Origin: a virus
Reading direction: 5' to 3' (one strand)
DNA: 44,516 bases
IMG/VR virus record: IMGVR_UViG_3300044713_000162
Coordinates: 1 to 44,516 of that record
Part shown: positions 38,101-44,516 of the stretch, piece by piece
Layout: each line of letters opens with the position of its first letter
Numbering within the stretch: the first letter of the stretch is position 1
Position numbers and translations under genes: made by a program
Notes under the pieces: model-generated
What the model saw: only the letters and a program-made list of their open reading frames with translations
Told to the model about the DNA's origin: nothing
The model's database searches: none

Positions 38101-38473
38101 GGATTGGGTTACCGCATTTGGCAGCGCTCTATGGGCGGCGCGCGGCGCTAGAACTTCAGATCGGGCTTCCGGGAGGAAGCCTAACAGACGCAGCCACTCT
38201 AATCGAGGGGGAGCCGAAGGTCGAAGTTACCAAAGTACAGTGACCCTTCGTAAGTCGAAGCTCGGGTCCAAACCTGATATGCCGAAATCAGCCGCCATGC
38301 GAACGTCATCGAAACGGTTATGCGAGTCGTCCTCTCACCCTACGCGCACGAGCTCAACGGTCCCGGCACCGCGTGCGCCGAAGACTGTCCCGCCTGCCGG
38401 TGGGTAGAGGAAAATCTGCCCAAAAAGCGCTCAAGAATTGGCAGGAAATTGCCCAAGTCCAGCCGGGTGTTAG
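38101..38473. other. Largely non-coding stretch with hairpins
   Basis: No convincing gene is present; a weak rightward frame of 65 codons starts at 38320. A perfect 7-bp stem with a GGGA (GNRA) tetraloop lies at 38164-38181 (GGCTTCC-GGGA-GGAAGCC). A second hairpin, CTTCG-TAAGT-CGAAG, lies near 38246-38260. No T-run follows either. It may hold a promoter, structured RNA or an attachment site. Confidence 0.45.
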
Positions 38474-38716
38474 TTACTTCGGTTTCCGAGGAGCTAACGG
38501 TGGGGCATCCGGCTTGACCCGTTTTAGGGCCGAAACGATCGGGCGCGACGCCGCACTCATTCCCTTGAATGTCTCCAGAAAACGCTCGGCTGCTGCTGTG
38601 GAAATGGATACGTCCGGCTCGTACTTCCGACGCCGTTTCCTGCCCGGTCGCAGCACGCGGCCCGCGCTCAGAATAGGGAAGGGGAAGACAGCTTTCGGGT
38701 TGACCGGCACCTGCAT
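38474..38716 (-). CDS. Basic protein of unknown function, 80 aa
   Basis: ATG 38716 starts MQVPVNPKAVFPFP; the protein is rich in Arg, Lys and Pro (LRPGRKRRRKYEP), with a helix SISTAAAERFLETFKGM. It could bind nucleic acid. The gene ends just above the hairpin region. Evidence is limited to composition and orientation. Confidence 0.5.
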   Translation of the reverse strand: MQVPVNPKAVFPFPILSAGRVLRPGRKRRRKYEPDVSISTAAAERFLETFKGMSAASRPIVSALKRVKPDAPPLAPRKPK

Positions 38717-38736
38717 ACAGGCACCAGTTTACATTT

Positions 38737-38853
38737 TCAGTGCTTTTTCCAGCGCAACCGCCGCGAGCTGCGGAAGTCCCTCACCATGAGATAGACCTGG
38801 TAGGCCACGAATGCGCCCATGGGCAGGGCGGAGAGTTTCAGGAAGAGGGTCAC
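38737..38853 (-). CDS. Tiny membrane-like peptide, 38 aa
   Basis: GTG 38853 overlaps the upstream stop as GTGA. The product begins MTLFLKLSALPMGAFVAYQVYL, one hydrophobic stretch, then a basic tail (RDFRSSRRLRWKKH). Overlap and topology support a real small membrane peptide. Its role is unknown; it is co-transcribed with the control-region protein. Confidence 0.5.
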   Translation of the reverse strand: MTLFLKLSALPMGAFVAYQVYLMVRDFRSSRRLRWKKH

Positions 38854-39017
38854 CGGGAGGCCTTGGCTTTCTTCTTAGGTCGATCAGCCCAGCGTGCGGC
38901 GGCGGCATTCCGAGCCCGTTCCTTGCGCTCTTCGGGGCTCATCGTCTTCAAACGAGCTTTTCCGCCTTTCCTGCCCACCTTGGCGAAGTATTCTCGAATT
39001 TCTGCCGAAGTTGCCAT
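38850..39017 (-). CDS. Small basic control-region protein, 55 aa
   Basis: ATG 39017 follows AAGGTGCTGGGT. The sequence MATSAEIREYFAKVGRKGGKARLKTM then SPEERKERARNAAAARW is a helical basic protein containing GRKGGKA, similar to small proteins common in soil bacteria and phages. It is divergently transcribed from the rightward unit, with a palindromic operator 10 bases upstream of its start. A DNA-binding autoregulator is a reasonable guess. Confidence 0.65.
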   Translation of the reverse strand: MATSAEIREYFAKVGRKGGKARLKTMSPEERKERARNAAAARWADRPKKKAKASR

Positions 39018-39026
39018 ACCCAGCAC

Positions 39027-39077
39027 CTTAGCAGATGCTAAGCGGGCAGGCAACAATTATCTTGACATGCTAAGCGG
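39027..39077. promoter_or_regulatory. Palindromic operator and second half-site
   Basis: CTTAGCA-GA-TGCTAAG at 39027-39042 is a perfect 7-bp inverted repeat with a 2-base centre. The 11-base segment ATGCTAAGCGG occurs at 39035-39045 and again at 39067-39077, overlapping the rightward promoter spacer. A third CTAAGC lies at 39120-39125. A repressor bound here would block the rightward promoter and possibly autoregulate the leftward gene. Confidence 0.65.
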
Positions 39078-39090
39078 CCTTGAATAGAAT
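39062..39090 (+). promoter_or_regulatory. Strong sigma-70-like promoter for the rightward early unit
   Basis: TTGACA (39062-39067) is a perfect -35. A 17-base spacer is followed by TAGAAT (39085-39090), five of six matches to the -10. It lies about 80 bases before ATG 39169, and an operator half-site overlaps the -35 and spacer, so it should be repressible. Confidence 0.8.
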
Positions 39091-39168
39091 TGTTCTTGTA
39101 GACGGCCCGACCGGATGTTCTAAGCATCCAGCCGAGCCTAACCACACGAACCTATATCGGAGGCTCAC

Positions 39169-39402
39169 ATGGCTGCCCAGCATCTTACCGCTCTCGCTTC
39201 CCCGGAATTTCCACAGGTCCTCGACGTCTGCTTTTCCCGGCTACAAGATCAGGTCGCGCGGGTGATGGCCCAGAGCTATCTCTCGGAGTGCGACTTCGAA
39301 GATCAGTACGGAGACTGCCGCCAGCGGGCCACCGTGCATCACCTGGAATCGGAAAAAGAGTATTGTGCGGATCACTTCCGGAAGGTGGTGCAACGTGGCT
39401 GA
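39169..39402 (+). CDS. First gene of rightward early unit, 77 aa
   Basis: ATG 39169 follows CGGAGGCTCAC. The protein begins MAAQHLTALASPEFP and has a helical first half (LDVCFSRLQDQVARVMAQSYL). The second half carries Cys residues at SECDF, GDCRQ and KEYCADHF plus HH, which could bind zinc. No family is recognised. It follows the promoter directly and overlaps the next gene by eight bases. Confidence 0.7.
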   Translation: MAAQHLTALASPEFPQVLDVCFSRLQDQVARVMAQSYLSECDFEDQYGDCRQRATVHHLESEKEYCADHFRKVVQRG

Positions 39403-39700
39403 TTTCACTCGCGGTCCGTGGAAGGTCGCCCACTCTGGTTACGCCAATTCTCCCTTCGTCATCTTCGCCGGGGATCGAGCGCCGAATTTCCGCACGCGCT
39501 TTCCGCTCTCCGGTGTCAACGCCATCGCTGAGATTTTTCACGATGAGAGCCCTGCCCATGAAGAGCAGGCCGCCAACGCTTCTCTAATCGCCGCCGCGCC
39601 GGAACTCTTCGACGCGCTTGAACGTTTGCTTGAGAGCGACGGGATCAGCAACCGCGAATTCGCCCGCAACGCCCTTGCGAAAGCGAAGGTGACCCGGTGA
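39395..39700 (+). CDS. Conserved phage protein, 101 aa
   Basis: GTG 39395 follows GGAAGGTGGTGCAAC. The pattern GPWKVAHSGY early and QAANASLIAAAPELFDALERLL near the C-terminus is shared by many small phage proteins of unknown role in early regions. It overlaps the next start as GTGA. Confidence 0.75.
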   Translation: MADFTRGPWKVAHSGYANSPFVIFAGDRAPNFRTRFPLSGVNAIAEIFHDESPAHEEQAANASLIAAAPELFDALERLLESDGISNREFARNALAKAKVTR

Positions 39701-39927
39701 CCCACGCCGACCTCGCCGAATTCGAAACCCTCTTGCAGCGCCGCGAGCTGGCCGCCGTCACCTGCGTCACGGCCATCCAGTTCGTGCTGCTGATGTTTGA
39801 AGCGCAGGACTTTGAACCCGCACGAAAGTATTTGCAGGACGCGCTCGATCAGCACAAGGCGGCCGACGTCGCCATCGCGGCATTTCACGCTCGACATTTC
39901 AAAAAGGAGCAATCGCATGCAGCCTAG
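39697..39927 (+). CDS. Unknown helical protein, 76 aa
   Basis: GTG 39697 overlaps the previous stop as GTGA. The protein is helical (ADLAEFETLLQRRELAAV, AIQFVLLMFEAQDFEPARKYL) and resembles small early phage proteins. Its end overlaps the next start by 11 bases; that start has its own ribosome site AAAAAGGAGC inside this gene. Confidence 0.65.
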   Translation: MTHADLAEFETLLQRRELAAVTCVTAIQFVLLMFEAQDFEPARKYLQDALDQHKAADVAIAAFHARHFKKEQSHAA

Positions 39928-40711
39928 CAACGGACAGTTCCACGAAGACACACAGCCCGGTGTAGTTCTGATCCCGGCGCCCGCGCTCGAGCACGCACTC
40001 GCTCTGCAACGCACTCCGCAGATCGTGATCGACGAGGCTCGCAAAGCCGCCGCGGCACTGAATGCGATCATCGAAGCCAAACCGAACAAACTGGTCCTGA
40101 ACGATAAGACCTACCTCTGGTACGAAGATTGGCAAATGCTCGGCCGGTTTTATGGCGTCACCGCGGGTTCGGCGGACCAGGTGCCAACGAAGTTTGTGGA
40201 GTACGGCGAAGCCCGCGGCTTTGAAGCGACCGCGGAAGCGCGCCTGGTCAGCACGAATCAGGTAATCAGCCGCGCCGACGCCATGTGTCTCGACGACGAA
40301 TGGAAGTGGGAAGGGAAGCCGCTCTTCCAGTTGAAATCCATGGCGCAGACTCGAGCATGCGCGAAAGCTCTCAGAAATGTTCTCGCCTGGGTTGTCGTCC
40401 TGGCCGGCTATTGCCCAACGCCGGCGGAAGAGATTGAGGCCGATCGGCCGTCCACGTCGACGACGCCGGCGCCGGCACCTGCTCAATCAATTCCCGCACC
40501 GCCCACTGCCGCGAAGCCGATCGCAACGCCGCGGCGTGCAGGACTGATCTCTGAGGCGCAGATCGGCCGGCTGTATGCCATCGGCCGCGATCGCGGAATC
40601 TCGAAGGCCGACGTTAACGCCTGGCTGGGGCAGTGTGGATTCGCCAGCGCGAAGGAAATCCCCAAGGCGCGCTACGAGGCTCTGTGCAATGCGCTGATGG
40701 GGGTGCAGTGA
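39917..40711 (+). CDS. Putative single-strand annealing/recombination protein, 264 aa
   Basis: ATG 39917 follows AAAAAGGAGCAATCGC. The central domain (about residues 60-150) ends with QLKSMAQTRACAKALRNVLAWVVVLAGY, a motif with the SMAQTRAxxKALR pattern I associate with annealing proteins of the ERF/RecT/Sak type. A Pro/Ala linker follows, then a C-terminal helical domain (LISEAQIGRLYAIGRDRGIS, IPKARYEALCNAL) found at the end of phage recombination proteins. It sits directly before a PD-(D/E)XK nuclease, the normal partner. The exact family is not certain. Confidence 0.5.
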   Translation: MQPSNGQFHEDTQPGVVLIPAPALEHALALQRTPQIVIDEARKAAAALNAIIEAKPNKLVLNDKTYLWYEDWQMLGRFYGVTAGSADQVPTKFVEYGEARGFEATAEARLVSTNQVISRADAMCLDDEWKWEGKPLFQLKSMAQTRACAKALRNVLAWVVVLAGYCPTPAEEIEADRPSTSTTPAPAPAQSIPAPPTAAKPIATPRRAGLISEAQIGRLYAIGRDRGISKADVNAWLGQCGFASAKEIPKARYEALCNALMGVQ

Positions 40712-41313
40712 TGGCGACCGCGACATTCACCGCTGAGGGGCACGTCTACACTCACGACGGCAAAGTCGTGCCCAGTGTGACGCAAGTGATCACGCTCGGC
40801 GGCGTCGACGAGCTGGCTGGCGTCCCGCGGCGCGTGCTGCAACGTCCAGGCGAAATCGGAACCGCGGTGCACCTGGCGACCCGGTATCTCGACGAAGGCG
40901 ACCTCGAGGTCGACTCACTCGATCCCGCGATCGTCGGCTTTGTGCTCAGTTGGGAACGCTTCAAGAAAGAGCACGACTTCACGCCCGTGGTGATCGAGCG
41001 TCGCGGCATCAGCGTCGATCCTGGGAGTGGGCTGGTCTTCGGGTTCTGCCTCGATCGCATCGGCATGCTGGGCGATCGCGAAGCTCTGCTCGATCTGAAA
41101 ACCGGGTCCGAGGCGCTGGCGAGCTGGGGCGTGCAAACCGCCGGCTATGCTGAGGCCTCGGAATTCGACGGACCGCGCATGAGTGTCCACCTGTTCGAGG
41201 ACGGCACCTGTGGCGAGCCGATCCCGCATGAAGAGGCCGACGATTTTGCGCAGTGGCATCGCGCGCTCGAGACGGCATACTGGCGCCTGGCACACGGAGC
41301 GAAGATCAGATGA
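40711..41313 (+). CDS. PD-(D/E)XK nuclease (RecB/exonuclease type)
   Basis: ATG 40711 overlaps the previous stop as TGATG. This 200-residue protein has the order of RecB-like nuclease motifs: GTAVHLATRYLDEG (His motif, about residues 51-64), GFCLDRIG (Asp, about 111-118), LLDLKTG (the D-x-K of the active site, about 127-133) and then Q-TAGYAEA (QxxxY). It is shorter than full lambda-type exonucleases. It probably degrades one strand of double-stranded ends and loads the annealing protein. The two genes form a recombination cassette. Confidence 0.85.
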   Translation: MATATFTAEGHVYTHDGKVVPSVTQVITLGGVDELAGVPRRVLQRPGEIGTAVHLATRYLDEGDLEVDSLDPAIVGFVLSWERFKKEHDFTPVVIERRGISVDPGSGLVFGFCLDRIGMLGDREALLDLKTGSEALASWGVQTAGYAEASEFDGPRMSVHLFEDGTCGEPIPHEEADDFAQWHRALETAYWRLAHGAKIR

Positions 41314-41558
41314 CCTACCTCACTATTTTCACCAACCAGAAAGCGATTCGCGATATCACCGAGCAGCAAGAGCGCAAATTTGCATCCGGCGCGACGGGCT
41401 GGGAAACCGTCAAAGTCGGCACTGAGGAAGTCACTTTTAACATTGCGATCGACTCGGAGCAAATCGCCCAGATGGCGCGGATCGCCGCGCGCAACAAGAG
41501 CCAGCGCTGCAAAGATGGCGCTGTCCTGGTCGAGGTCGTGACGCGAAAACGTCTTTAA
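41310..41558 (+). CDS. Unknown protein after the nuclease, 82 aa
   Basis: ATG 41310 overlaps the nuclease stop as ATGA. A soluble protein with beta strands (EEVTFNIAIDSE) and a helix (AQMARIAARNKSQRCKDG), ending in basic residues. No family is recognised. The interval 41559-41656 to the next gene has no gene. Confidence 0.65.
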   Translation: MTYLTIFTNQKAIRDITEQQERKFASGATGWETVKVGTEEVTFNIAIDSEQIAQMARIAARNKSQRCKDGAVLVEVVTRKRL

Positions 41559-41656
41559 CCACCTTCTCGGCCCACCAGCCAGGGCTTGCGACGCCGAGAA
41601 TACCAACCGGGGGGTCTGACGGGTGGGACGGACCTCTCAAAGAATTGGAGCGCGAC

Positions 41657-41968
41657 ATGAACCTAGGCGATCTCTGCATCTGCGGTCACACGCTCGAAGT
41701 CCACTTTGGCCATGAATGTTCGATTGTCGCCGGAAGCCGTCCCTGGATTCGGCGCGACTGCCAGTGCAAACAATTCGTGGTCTGCGATCTCGGCGTTCCT
41801 GTGTTTCAAGCGCTGAAGGCCAGCTATCAGGAGATGGTCGGTCTGAAAGCCTATCTCGAAACGTGCAACACCGATGTCATCGTGGATAATCTTCCGTCGC
41901 TCATCGAGAGTCTGGGCCGGAAGTGCACCCTCGTTGCAGACTTACTCCGCGAAGCCGACAAGCAATGA
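41657..41968 (+). CDS. Cysteine/histidine-rich zinc-binding protein, 103 aa
   Basis: ATG 41657 follows GGAGCGCGAC. The N-terminal half carries CICGHTLEVHFGHEC, then CQCKQFVVCD, enough Cys and His for a zinc site. The C-terminal half is a helix (YQEMVGLKAYLETC, LPSLIESLGRKC). The stop overlaps the HNH gene as ATGA. Confidence 0.7.
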   Translation: MNLGDLCICGHTLEVHFGHECSIVAGSRPWIRRDCQCKQFVVCDLGVPVFQALKASYQEMVGLKAYLETCNTDVIVDNLPSLIESLGRKCTLVADLLREADKQ

Positions 41969-42309
41969 TCCGCCGCCGCCCCATCCCCAAATTCAAGCTG
42001 CACCCGCCCGTCTCCCAGCACTACGAACTCATCCTGGAGGGAGCCGTGAGGCGATACCGGGATGGGAGGGAAGTGTGCCAGGACTCCCCGGCGGGCTGGC
42101 GGGAATACAAACGCAGAGTTGGGGTGATGGTCCAGCGCCAGAACCATCGTTGCTGCCTCTGTGGCAGGCGCTTATCGCTCGCACAGGCCACTTTTGAGCA
42201 TCAGCGGCGCAGAGGGATGGGAGCAGCGTGGAGAGACGACCGGATCACGAAGGACGGTCAGGATTGGAACGGGGCGGCGCACTGGGTGTGCAACGGGGAG
42301 AAGGGCTAG
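41965..42309 (+). CDS. HNH-type endonuclease-like protein, 114 aa
   Basis: ATG 41965 overlaps the upstream stop as ATGA. The C-terminal half has CCLCGRRLS, then ATFEHQRRRGMGAAWRDD and NGAAHWVCNGEKG. The pair CxxC, the E-H of FEHQ and the N...HWVCN match the beta-beta-alpha-metal HNH nuclease layout. It could be a recombination nuclease or a packaging cofactor; those usually lie near terminase, which this does not. The leading 50 residues are basic. It converges with the leftward unit. Confidence 0.75.
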   Translation: MIRRRPIPKFKLHPPVSQHYELILEGAVRRYRDGREVCQDSPAGWREYKRRVGVMVQRQNHRCCLCGRRLSLAQATFEHQRRRGMGAAWRDDRITKDGQDWNGAAHWVCNGEKG

Positions 42310-42533
42310 AAGAGCTTCGGGAGTTTTCCCTGCCGCGTGCCATCGAGATACCAGAACTTTCCATCTTCGGTGTAGCCAGCCTCGTCGAGCGCCTTATCGC
42401 AGGCATCCCAAAGCGGCTGATGGGTTTCGCAGACGGGCCGCGCTGGAACCTCACCTTCGGCGCAATCACCGTCGCACTCGACCAGCGTCGTGCACTCATA
42501 GACGGCGCATTTGTGAAGGTGAATCTCACCCAC
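42306..42533 (-). CDS. Zinc-binding small protein, 75 aa
   Basis: GTG 42533 overlaps the upstream gene by eight bases. It has HLHKCAVYECTTLVECDGDC, then RPVCETHQPLW and a helical C-terminus. Six cysteines and several histidines suggest one or two zinc sites. The stop shares CTAG with the rightward HNH gene. Confidence 0.7.
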   Translation of the reverse strand: MGEIHLHKCAVYECTTLVECDGDCAEGEVPARPVCETHQPLWDACDKALDEAGYTEDGKFWYLDGTRQGKLPKLF

Positions 42534-42738
42534 CGCTTTTTTCTCCCACCTGGTACGGCGTGTAGTTAGGGTTCCCCTGGTTGAGGCGGTTCAGAAGTTC
42601 GTAGCACTCGCGATACGATCTGGAGTCGCCATTGGAATTCATCGCGCCCGCCGCATACCCTATGGTGATCAGCAAGCTCTGCCAATTTTCCCGGCTCAGG
42701 GTGAGCACCACCTGGCCGTCCTTCTCGGAGTAGCCCAT
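42526..42738 (-). CDS. Unknown small protein, 70 aa
   Basis: ATG 42738 follows GACGAAAGGCGTAGAAACA. The protein reads MGYSEKDGQVVLTLSRENWQ, with a helix (SLLITIGYAAGAMNSNGDS) and tail YRECYELLNRLNQGNPNY. It is well formed but not recognised. The interval 42739-42805 upstream has no gene. Confidence 0.7.
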   Translation of the reverse strand: MGYSEKDGQVVLTLSRENWQSLLITIGYAAGAMNSNGDSRSYRECYELLNRLNQGNPNYTPYQVGEKSGG

Positions 42739-42805
42739 TGTTTCTACGCCTTTCGTCTGCGAACTTTGTCCCGGTGGGATGGGGCCCTACCCGCGATCTG
42801 TTTGC

Positions 42806-43000
42806 TCATGGGAAGCGCGTGCAAATCGTTCTCACCATCGGCTTCGTCCGCAAGCAGCGCAGATCGACCGAGCGCGACAAGTGAAACCAGCGCATCCGCC
42901 GGCTCATCGCGGCCTTGAATCCGCGACGCTGCCAGATGCGTTTTCTCGACTCCGACATTTTACGGAGAGACTTCGCGGAGTGATGCGAGCCCGTTTTCAC
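42806..43000 (-). CDS. Basic protein, 64 aa
   Basis: GTG 43000 overlaps the upstream stop as GTGA and follows GGAGGGAGAA. The product is strongly basic (SAKSLRKMSESRKRIWQRRGFK) and helical, with several Arg/Ser clusters. It may bind nucleic acid. No motif is decisive. Confidence 0.5.
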   Translation of the reverse strand: MKTGSHHSAKSLRKMSESRKRIWQRRGFKAAMSRRMRWFHLSRSVDLRCLRTKPMVRTICTRFP

Positions 43001-43182
43001 TTCTCCCTCCAAATCTGTTCCCGCGCCTTCTGCACTTCCGCGCCCTGCTTCACCCAGGATTCAGCTTCCGCTCTCCGTCCACGATCGTAACCCTGCTTCC
43101 AGACGATGAGGAAGATGTCGCGCAGCAGGAGAGTGGTGACGATGCCGGCGGCGATGCCGCACACGATGAGGAAAGGGATCAC
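42997..43182 (-). CDS. Membrane-anchored small protein, 61 aa
   Basis: GTG 43182 overlaps the upstream stop as GTGA. Residues 2-28 are one hydrophobic span (IPFLIVCGIAAGIVTTLLL), then a charged helix (RGRRAEAESWVKQGAEVQKA). It is a single-pass membrane protein of unknown role. Confidence 0.65.
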   Translation of the reverse strand: MIPFLIVCGIAAGIVTTLLLRDIFLIVWKQGYDRGRRAEAESWVKQGAEVQKAREQIWREK

Positions 43183-43421
43183 TGGGGCGGGCGCTCCGTA
43201 ATTTGAATGTCTTTGATGCCGCTATCTTGTTTGATCGACTCCATCAGGAAAAACAAAATACAAAGGGCCTCCGCTGGGCCTTGCGTAATCTCTACCAGCA
43301 GGCTCATGATCTGCGCCGCCTTGTGCGCGAGCAGATCGGCGTTGGCTTCGACAATCGCGCGCGAAGTTCCAGTCCCGAGCGACTTATCTGAGATTTTCTT
43401 GCCGAGAATATTTTCGCTCAT
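43179..43421 (-). CDS. Unknown helical protein, 80 aa
   Basis: ATG 43421 overlaps the upstream stop as ATGA. Helical segments (RAIVEANADLLAHKAAQIMS, AEALCILFFLMESI) suggest a small helical bundle with one hydrophobic helix. No family is recognised. Confidence 0.65.
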   Translation of the reverse strand: MSENILGKKISDKSLGTGTSRAIVEANADLLAHKAAQIMSLLVEITQGPAEALCILFFLMESIKQDSGIKDIQITERPPQ

Positions 43422-43642
43422 GCCGCCCTCCGTATCGAATCCGCCTTCATCTCGGTCAGACAGCGCAGCAACACGTTCGCGGCCTGCACGTCATCGGAGG
43501 AGCGATGCCGCGAGCGCAAATACCAGATGGCGTGCCGCACCAGGCGCAGCGCAACCAGGCGCGTCGGCGGGGAAATCTGGCTCACTTCGTGTAACCAGTT
43601 CTCTTCCCAGCGCAAAAGGCTTTCCAGTTCTTGCGTGTTCAT
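43418..43642 (-). CDS. Unknown helical protein, 74 aa
   Basis: ATG 43642 follows AAGGAGGATGC. The protein begins MNTQELESLLRWEENWLHEV and continues in helices with SPPTRLVALRLVRHAIWYL. It may be a small protein-binding helical bundle. It is coupled by ATGA to both neighbours. Confidence 0.65.
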   Translation of the reverse strand: MNTQELESLLRWEENWLHEVSQISPPTRLVALRLVRHAIWYLRSRHRSSDDVQAANVLLRCLTEMKADSIRRAA

Positions 43643-43764
43643 GCATCCTCCTTGGGCAGATCGAACGCGAAGTTGATGATCTCCTCGCCTTTCCGCAGAT
43701 TGCCTTCGCTGATGGCGCGGAATCCCAGCTCGCAGAGAAAGAGAAACAAGAAAGTTTGCTTCAT
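43639..43764 (-). CDS. Tiny protein, 41 aa
   Basis: ATG 43764 follows AAGGTGACGC, and the stop overlaps the next ATG. The sequence begins MKQTFLFLFLCELGFRAISE and continues with a charged helix. The N-terminal hydrophobic run is short. Coupling at both ends supports it. Confidence 0.55.
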   Translation of the reverse strand: MKQTFLFLFLCELGFRAISEGNLRKGEEIINFAFDLPKEDA

Positions 43765-43767
43765 GCG

Positions 43768-43986
43768 TCACCTTCGCTTCACAGGGACAGTTAGTGGGGA
43801 CACCGCCATTTCTGCCAGCGCGTCGCCCAGTTCGTGGAAAAATTCTTTCCAGTCGGAGCTGTCGAGCAGGCGGGCATCGCTTGCCAAGCGCAATTCTCCG
43901 GCATGGGCGGCGAGATACATGAAGATCAGGCGCAGCCGTTCGAGATCGACGGGCGCGAGGTTGGCGACGATTTCTTGGGCCTTCAT
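43768..43986 (-). CDS. Unknown helical protein, 72 aa
   Basis: ATG 43986 overlaps the upstream stop as ATGA. A helical protein beginning MKAQEIVANLAPVDLERLRL, with a later helix EFFHELGDALAEMAV. It resembles small phage early-region helical proteins. No function is assigned. Confidence 0.65.
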   Translation of the reverse strand: MKAQEIVANLAPVDLERLRLIFMYLAAHAGELRLASDARLLDSSDWKEFFHELGDALAEMAVSPLTVPVKRR

Positions 43987-44159
43987 CTCTCCTCCAATCG
44001 GAACGGGGTCAGAATCAGACACTTCGGACACTCGGCCACGATCCACTCGGAATGCGCCGAGGGATAGGTTTCCACGCGGGCCGAGGGGGGCAGCATTTCG
44101 CCACAGCCGGGGCAGCGGGCCGCGATGGAGTAGTCGGCGAGAGTGGGGGTGGGGATCAT
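43983..44159 (-). CDS. Zinc-ribbon protein, 58 aa
   Basis: ATG 44159 overlaps the upstream stop as ATGA. CPGCGEMLPP at residues 16-25 and CPKC at 44-47 form a classic four-cysteine zinc ribbon. Function is unknown; it is one of several such genes in this unit. Confidence 0.75.
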   Translation of the reverse strand: MIPTPTLADYSIAARCPGCGEMLPPSARVETYPSAHSEWIVAECPKCLILTPFRLEER

Positions 44160-44368
44160 GTGGCGTCGTGAAACAGCGAAGATTGTTTCGGCCCGAGTTT
44201 CCGGCGCAGCTCGTCGAGATCGACCACATCCTTTTCCGCGTCGTACTTCTCGATGCATCCGAGACACGGACCTTTCCGCCCTTGGTCGATCCGGTGCGGG
44301 GTGAACTTCTTGCACTTGCCGCACCAGAAGGGGGCTTCGACGGTGTTGCGGGTGAAGTGCTGGGTCAT
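44156..44368 (-). CDS. Zinc-ribbon protein, 70 aa
   Basis: ATG 44368 overlaps the stop of the gene that crosses the circle join. CGKCKKFTPH at residues 16-25 and CLGC at 35-38 make a zinc ribbon. A helix follows (DLDELRRKLG). Possibly DNA or protein binding. Confidence 0.75.
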   Translation of the reverse strand: MTQHFTRNTVEAPFWCGKCKKFTPHRIDQGRKGPCLGCIEKYDAEKDVVDLDELRRKLGPKQSSLFHDAT

Positions 44369-44516
44369 GGGAACAGTCTCCCGGTTTCACGATTGGCAGA
44401 ATTCACGGTCGCCATGCACGCGCAGATGCATCCATCGCGATCACACTCCGAACAGTTCCCCAGCAGACAGTTGACGCAGATGCGTGGGCCGACAATTGCC
44501 GCCGCCGCTCTCTTCG
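44365..44516 (-). CDS. 3' part of the cysteine-rich gene (second copy of its middle)
   Basis: This is the continuation of the gene at 1-231. Positions 44516-44407 repeat bases 110-1, then 13 further codons (GTG AAT ... CCA) and the stop TGA at 44367-44365. The C-terminal 13 residues read VNSANRETGRLFP. Count this with the left-edge entry as one gene. Confidence 0.85.
   Translation of the reverse strand, partial: KRAAAAIVGPRICVNCLLGNCSECDRDGCICACMATVNSANRETGRLFP
44407..44516. repeat. Right copy of 110-bp terminal direct repeat
   Basis: This is identical to bases 1-110 of the window. Remove one copy to obtain the circular unit. Confidence 0.97.

Noticed and set aside
1-44516. CRISPR arrays, insertion sequences and tRNA genes
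   Set aside because: No repeat-spacer array, transposase or complete tRNA cloverleaf was seen by reading both strands; an automated tRNA scan was not possible.

Overview
The window looks like the complete genome of a tailed double-stranded DNA phage, assembled as a circle. The first 110 bases (1-110) recur exactly as the last 110 (44407-44516), so the unique unit is 44,406 bp, and one gene runs across the join. The DNA is GC-rich. Genes are packed with ATGA, GTGA or TGATG overlaps, and initiation often uses GTG or TTG. The 791-residue P22-like portal, the connector and large nozzle-like protein, and the absence of a tape measure, tail tube or sheath suggest a podovirus-like virion. The host is a bacterium that cannot be named from sequence alone. 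Several proteins with signal peptides ending in ...AQ resemble exported proteins of soil Acidobacteriota, but that is only a hint.

Layout. (A) A long leftward late unit runs from about 39017 down to 6964. It holds a small control gene, accessory genes, a compact tyrosine recombinase, the small and large terminase subunits, a run of small genes, a signal-peptide fibre-like protein, portal, scaffold, major capsid protein, connector, nozzle-like protein, three internal or ejection-protein candidates with a PAPS-reductase-like gene among them, two more signal-peptide fibre-like proteins, a T4-type lysozyme and a holin. A two-gene rightward cassette (21442-21923) and one small rightward gene (11310-11519) interrupt it. 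(B) A rightward single gene (6584-6967) sits behind two identical palindromic operators. (C) A short leftward unit (6463-5685) diverges from it and encodes a protein matching the Acb2/Tad1 cyclic-nucleotide sponge family (anti-CBASS/anti-Thoeris), a helical protein and a 33-residue membrane peptide. (D) A leftward early unit starts at 5237, crosses the circle join and ends at 42306. It carries a replication-protein candidate, a DNA methyltransferase, two exported cysteine-rich proteins, a J-domain protein and many small zinc-ribbon proteins. A 447-bp non-coding stretch (5238-5684) ahead of it carries four 17-bp iteron-like repeats and is the best origin candidate. (E) A rightward early unit (39169-42309) behind a consensus-like promoter encodes a single-strand-annealing-protein candidate, a PD-(D/E)XK nuclease and an HNH protein.

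How it fits together. Units A and E diverge from a control region with a palindromic operator (39018-39168). No DNA polymerase, helicase, primase or RNA polymerase is visible, so replication probably uses the host replisome recruited by the initiator candidate, with phage-encoded recombination. A recombinase and operator-controlled promoters suggest a temperate or formerly temperate phage, although the recombinase lacks an N-terminal domain and has an unusual active-site residue. The most unusual traits are the Sec signal peptides on three fibre-like proteins and on the putative scaffold, a Tat-signal mini-gene among the head genes, and the putative sponge.
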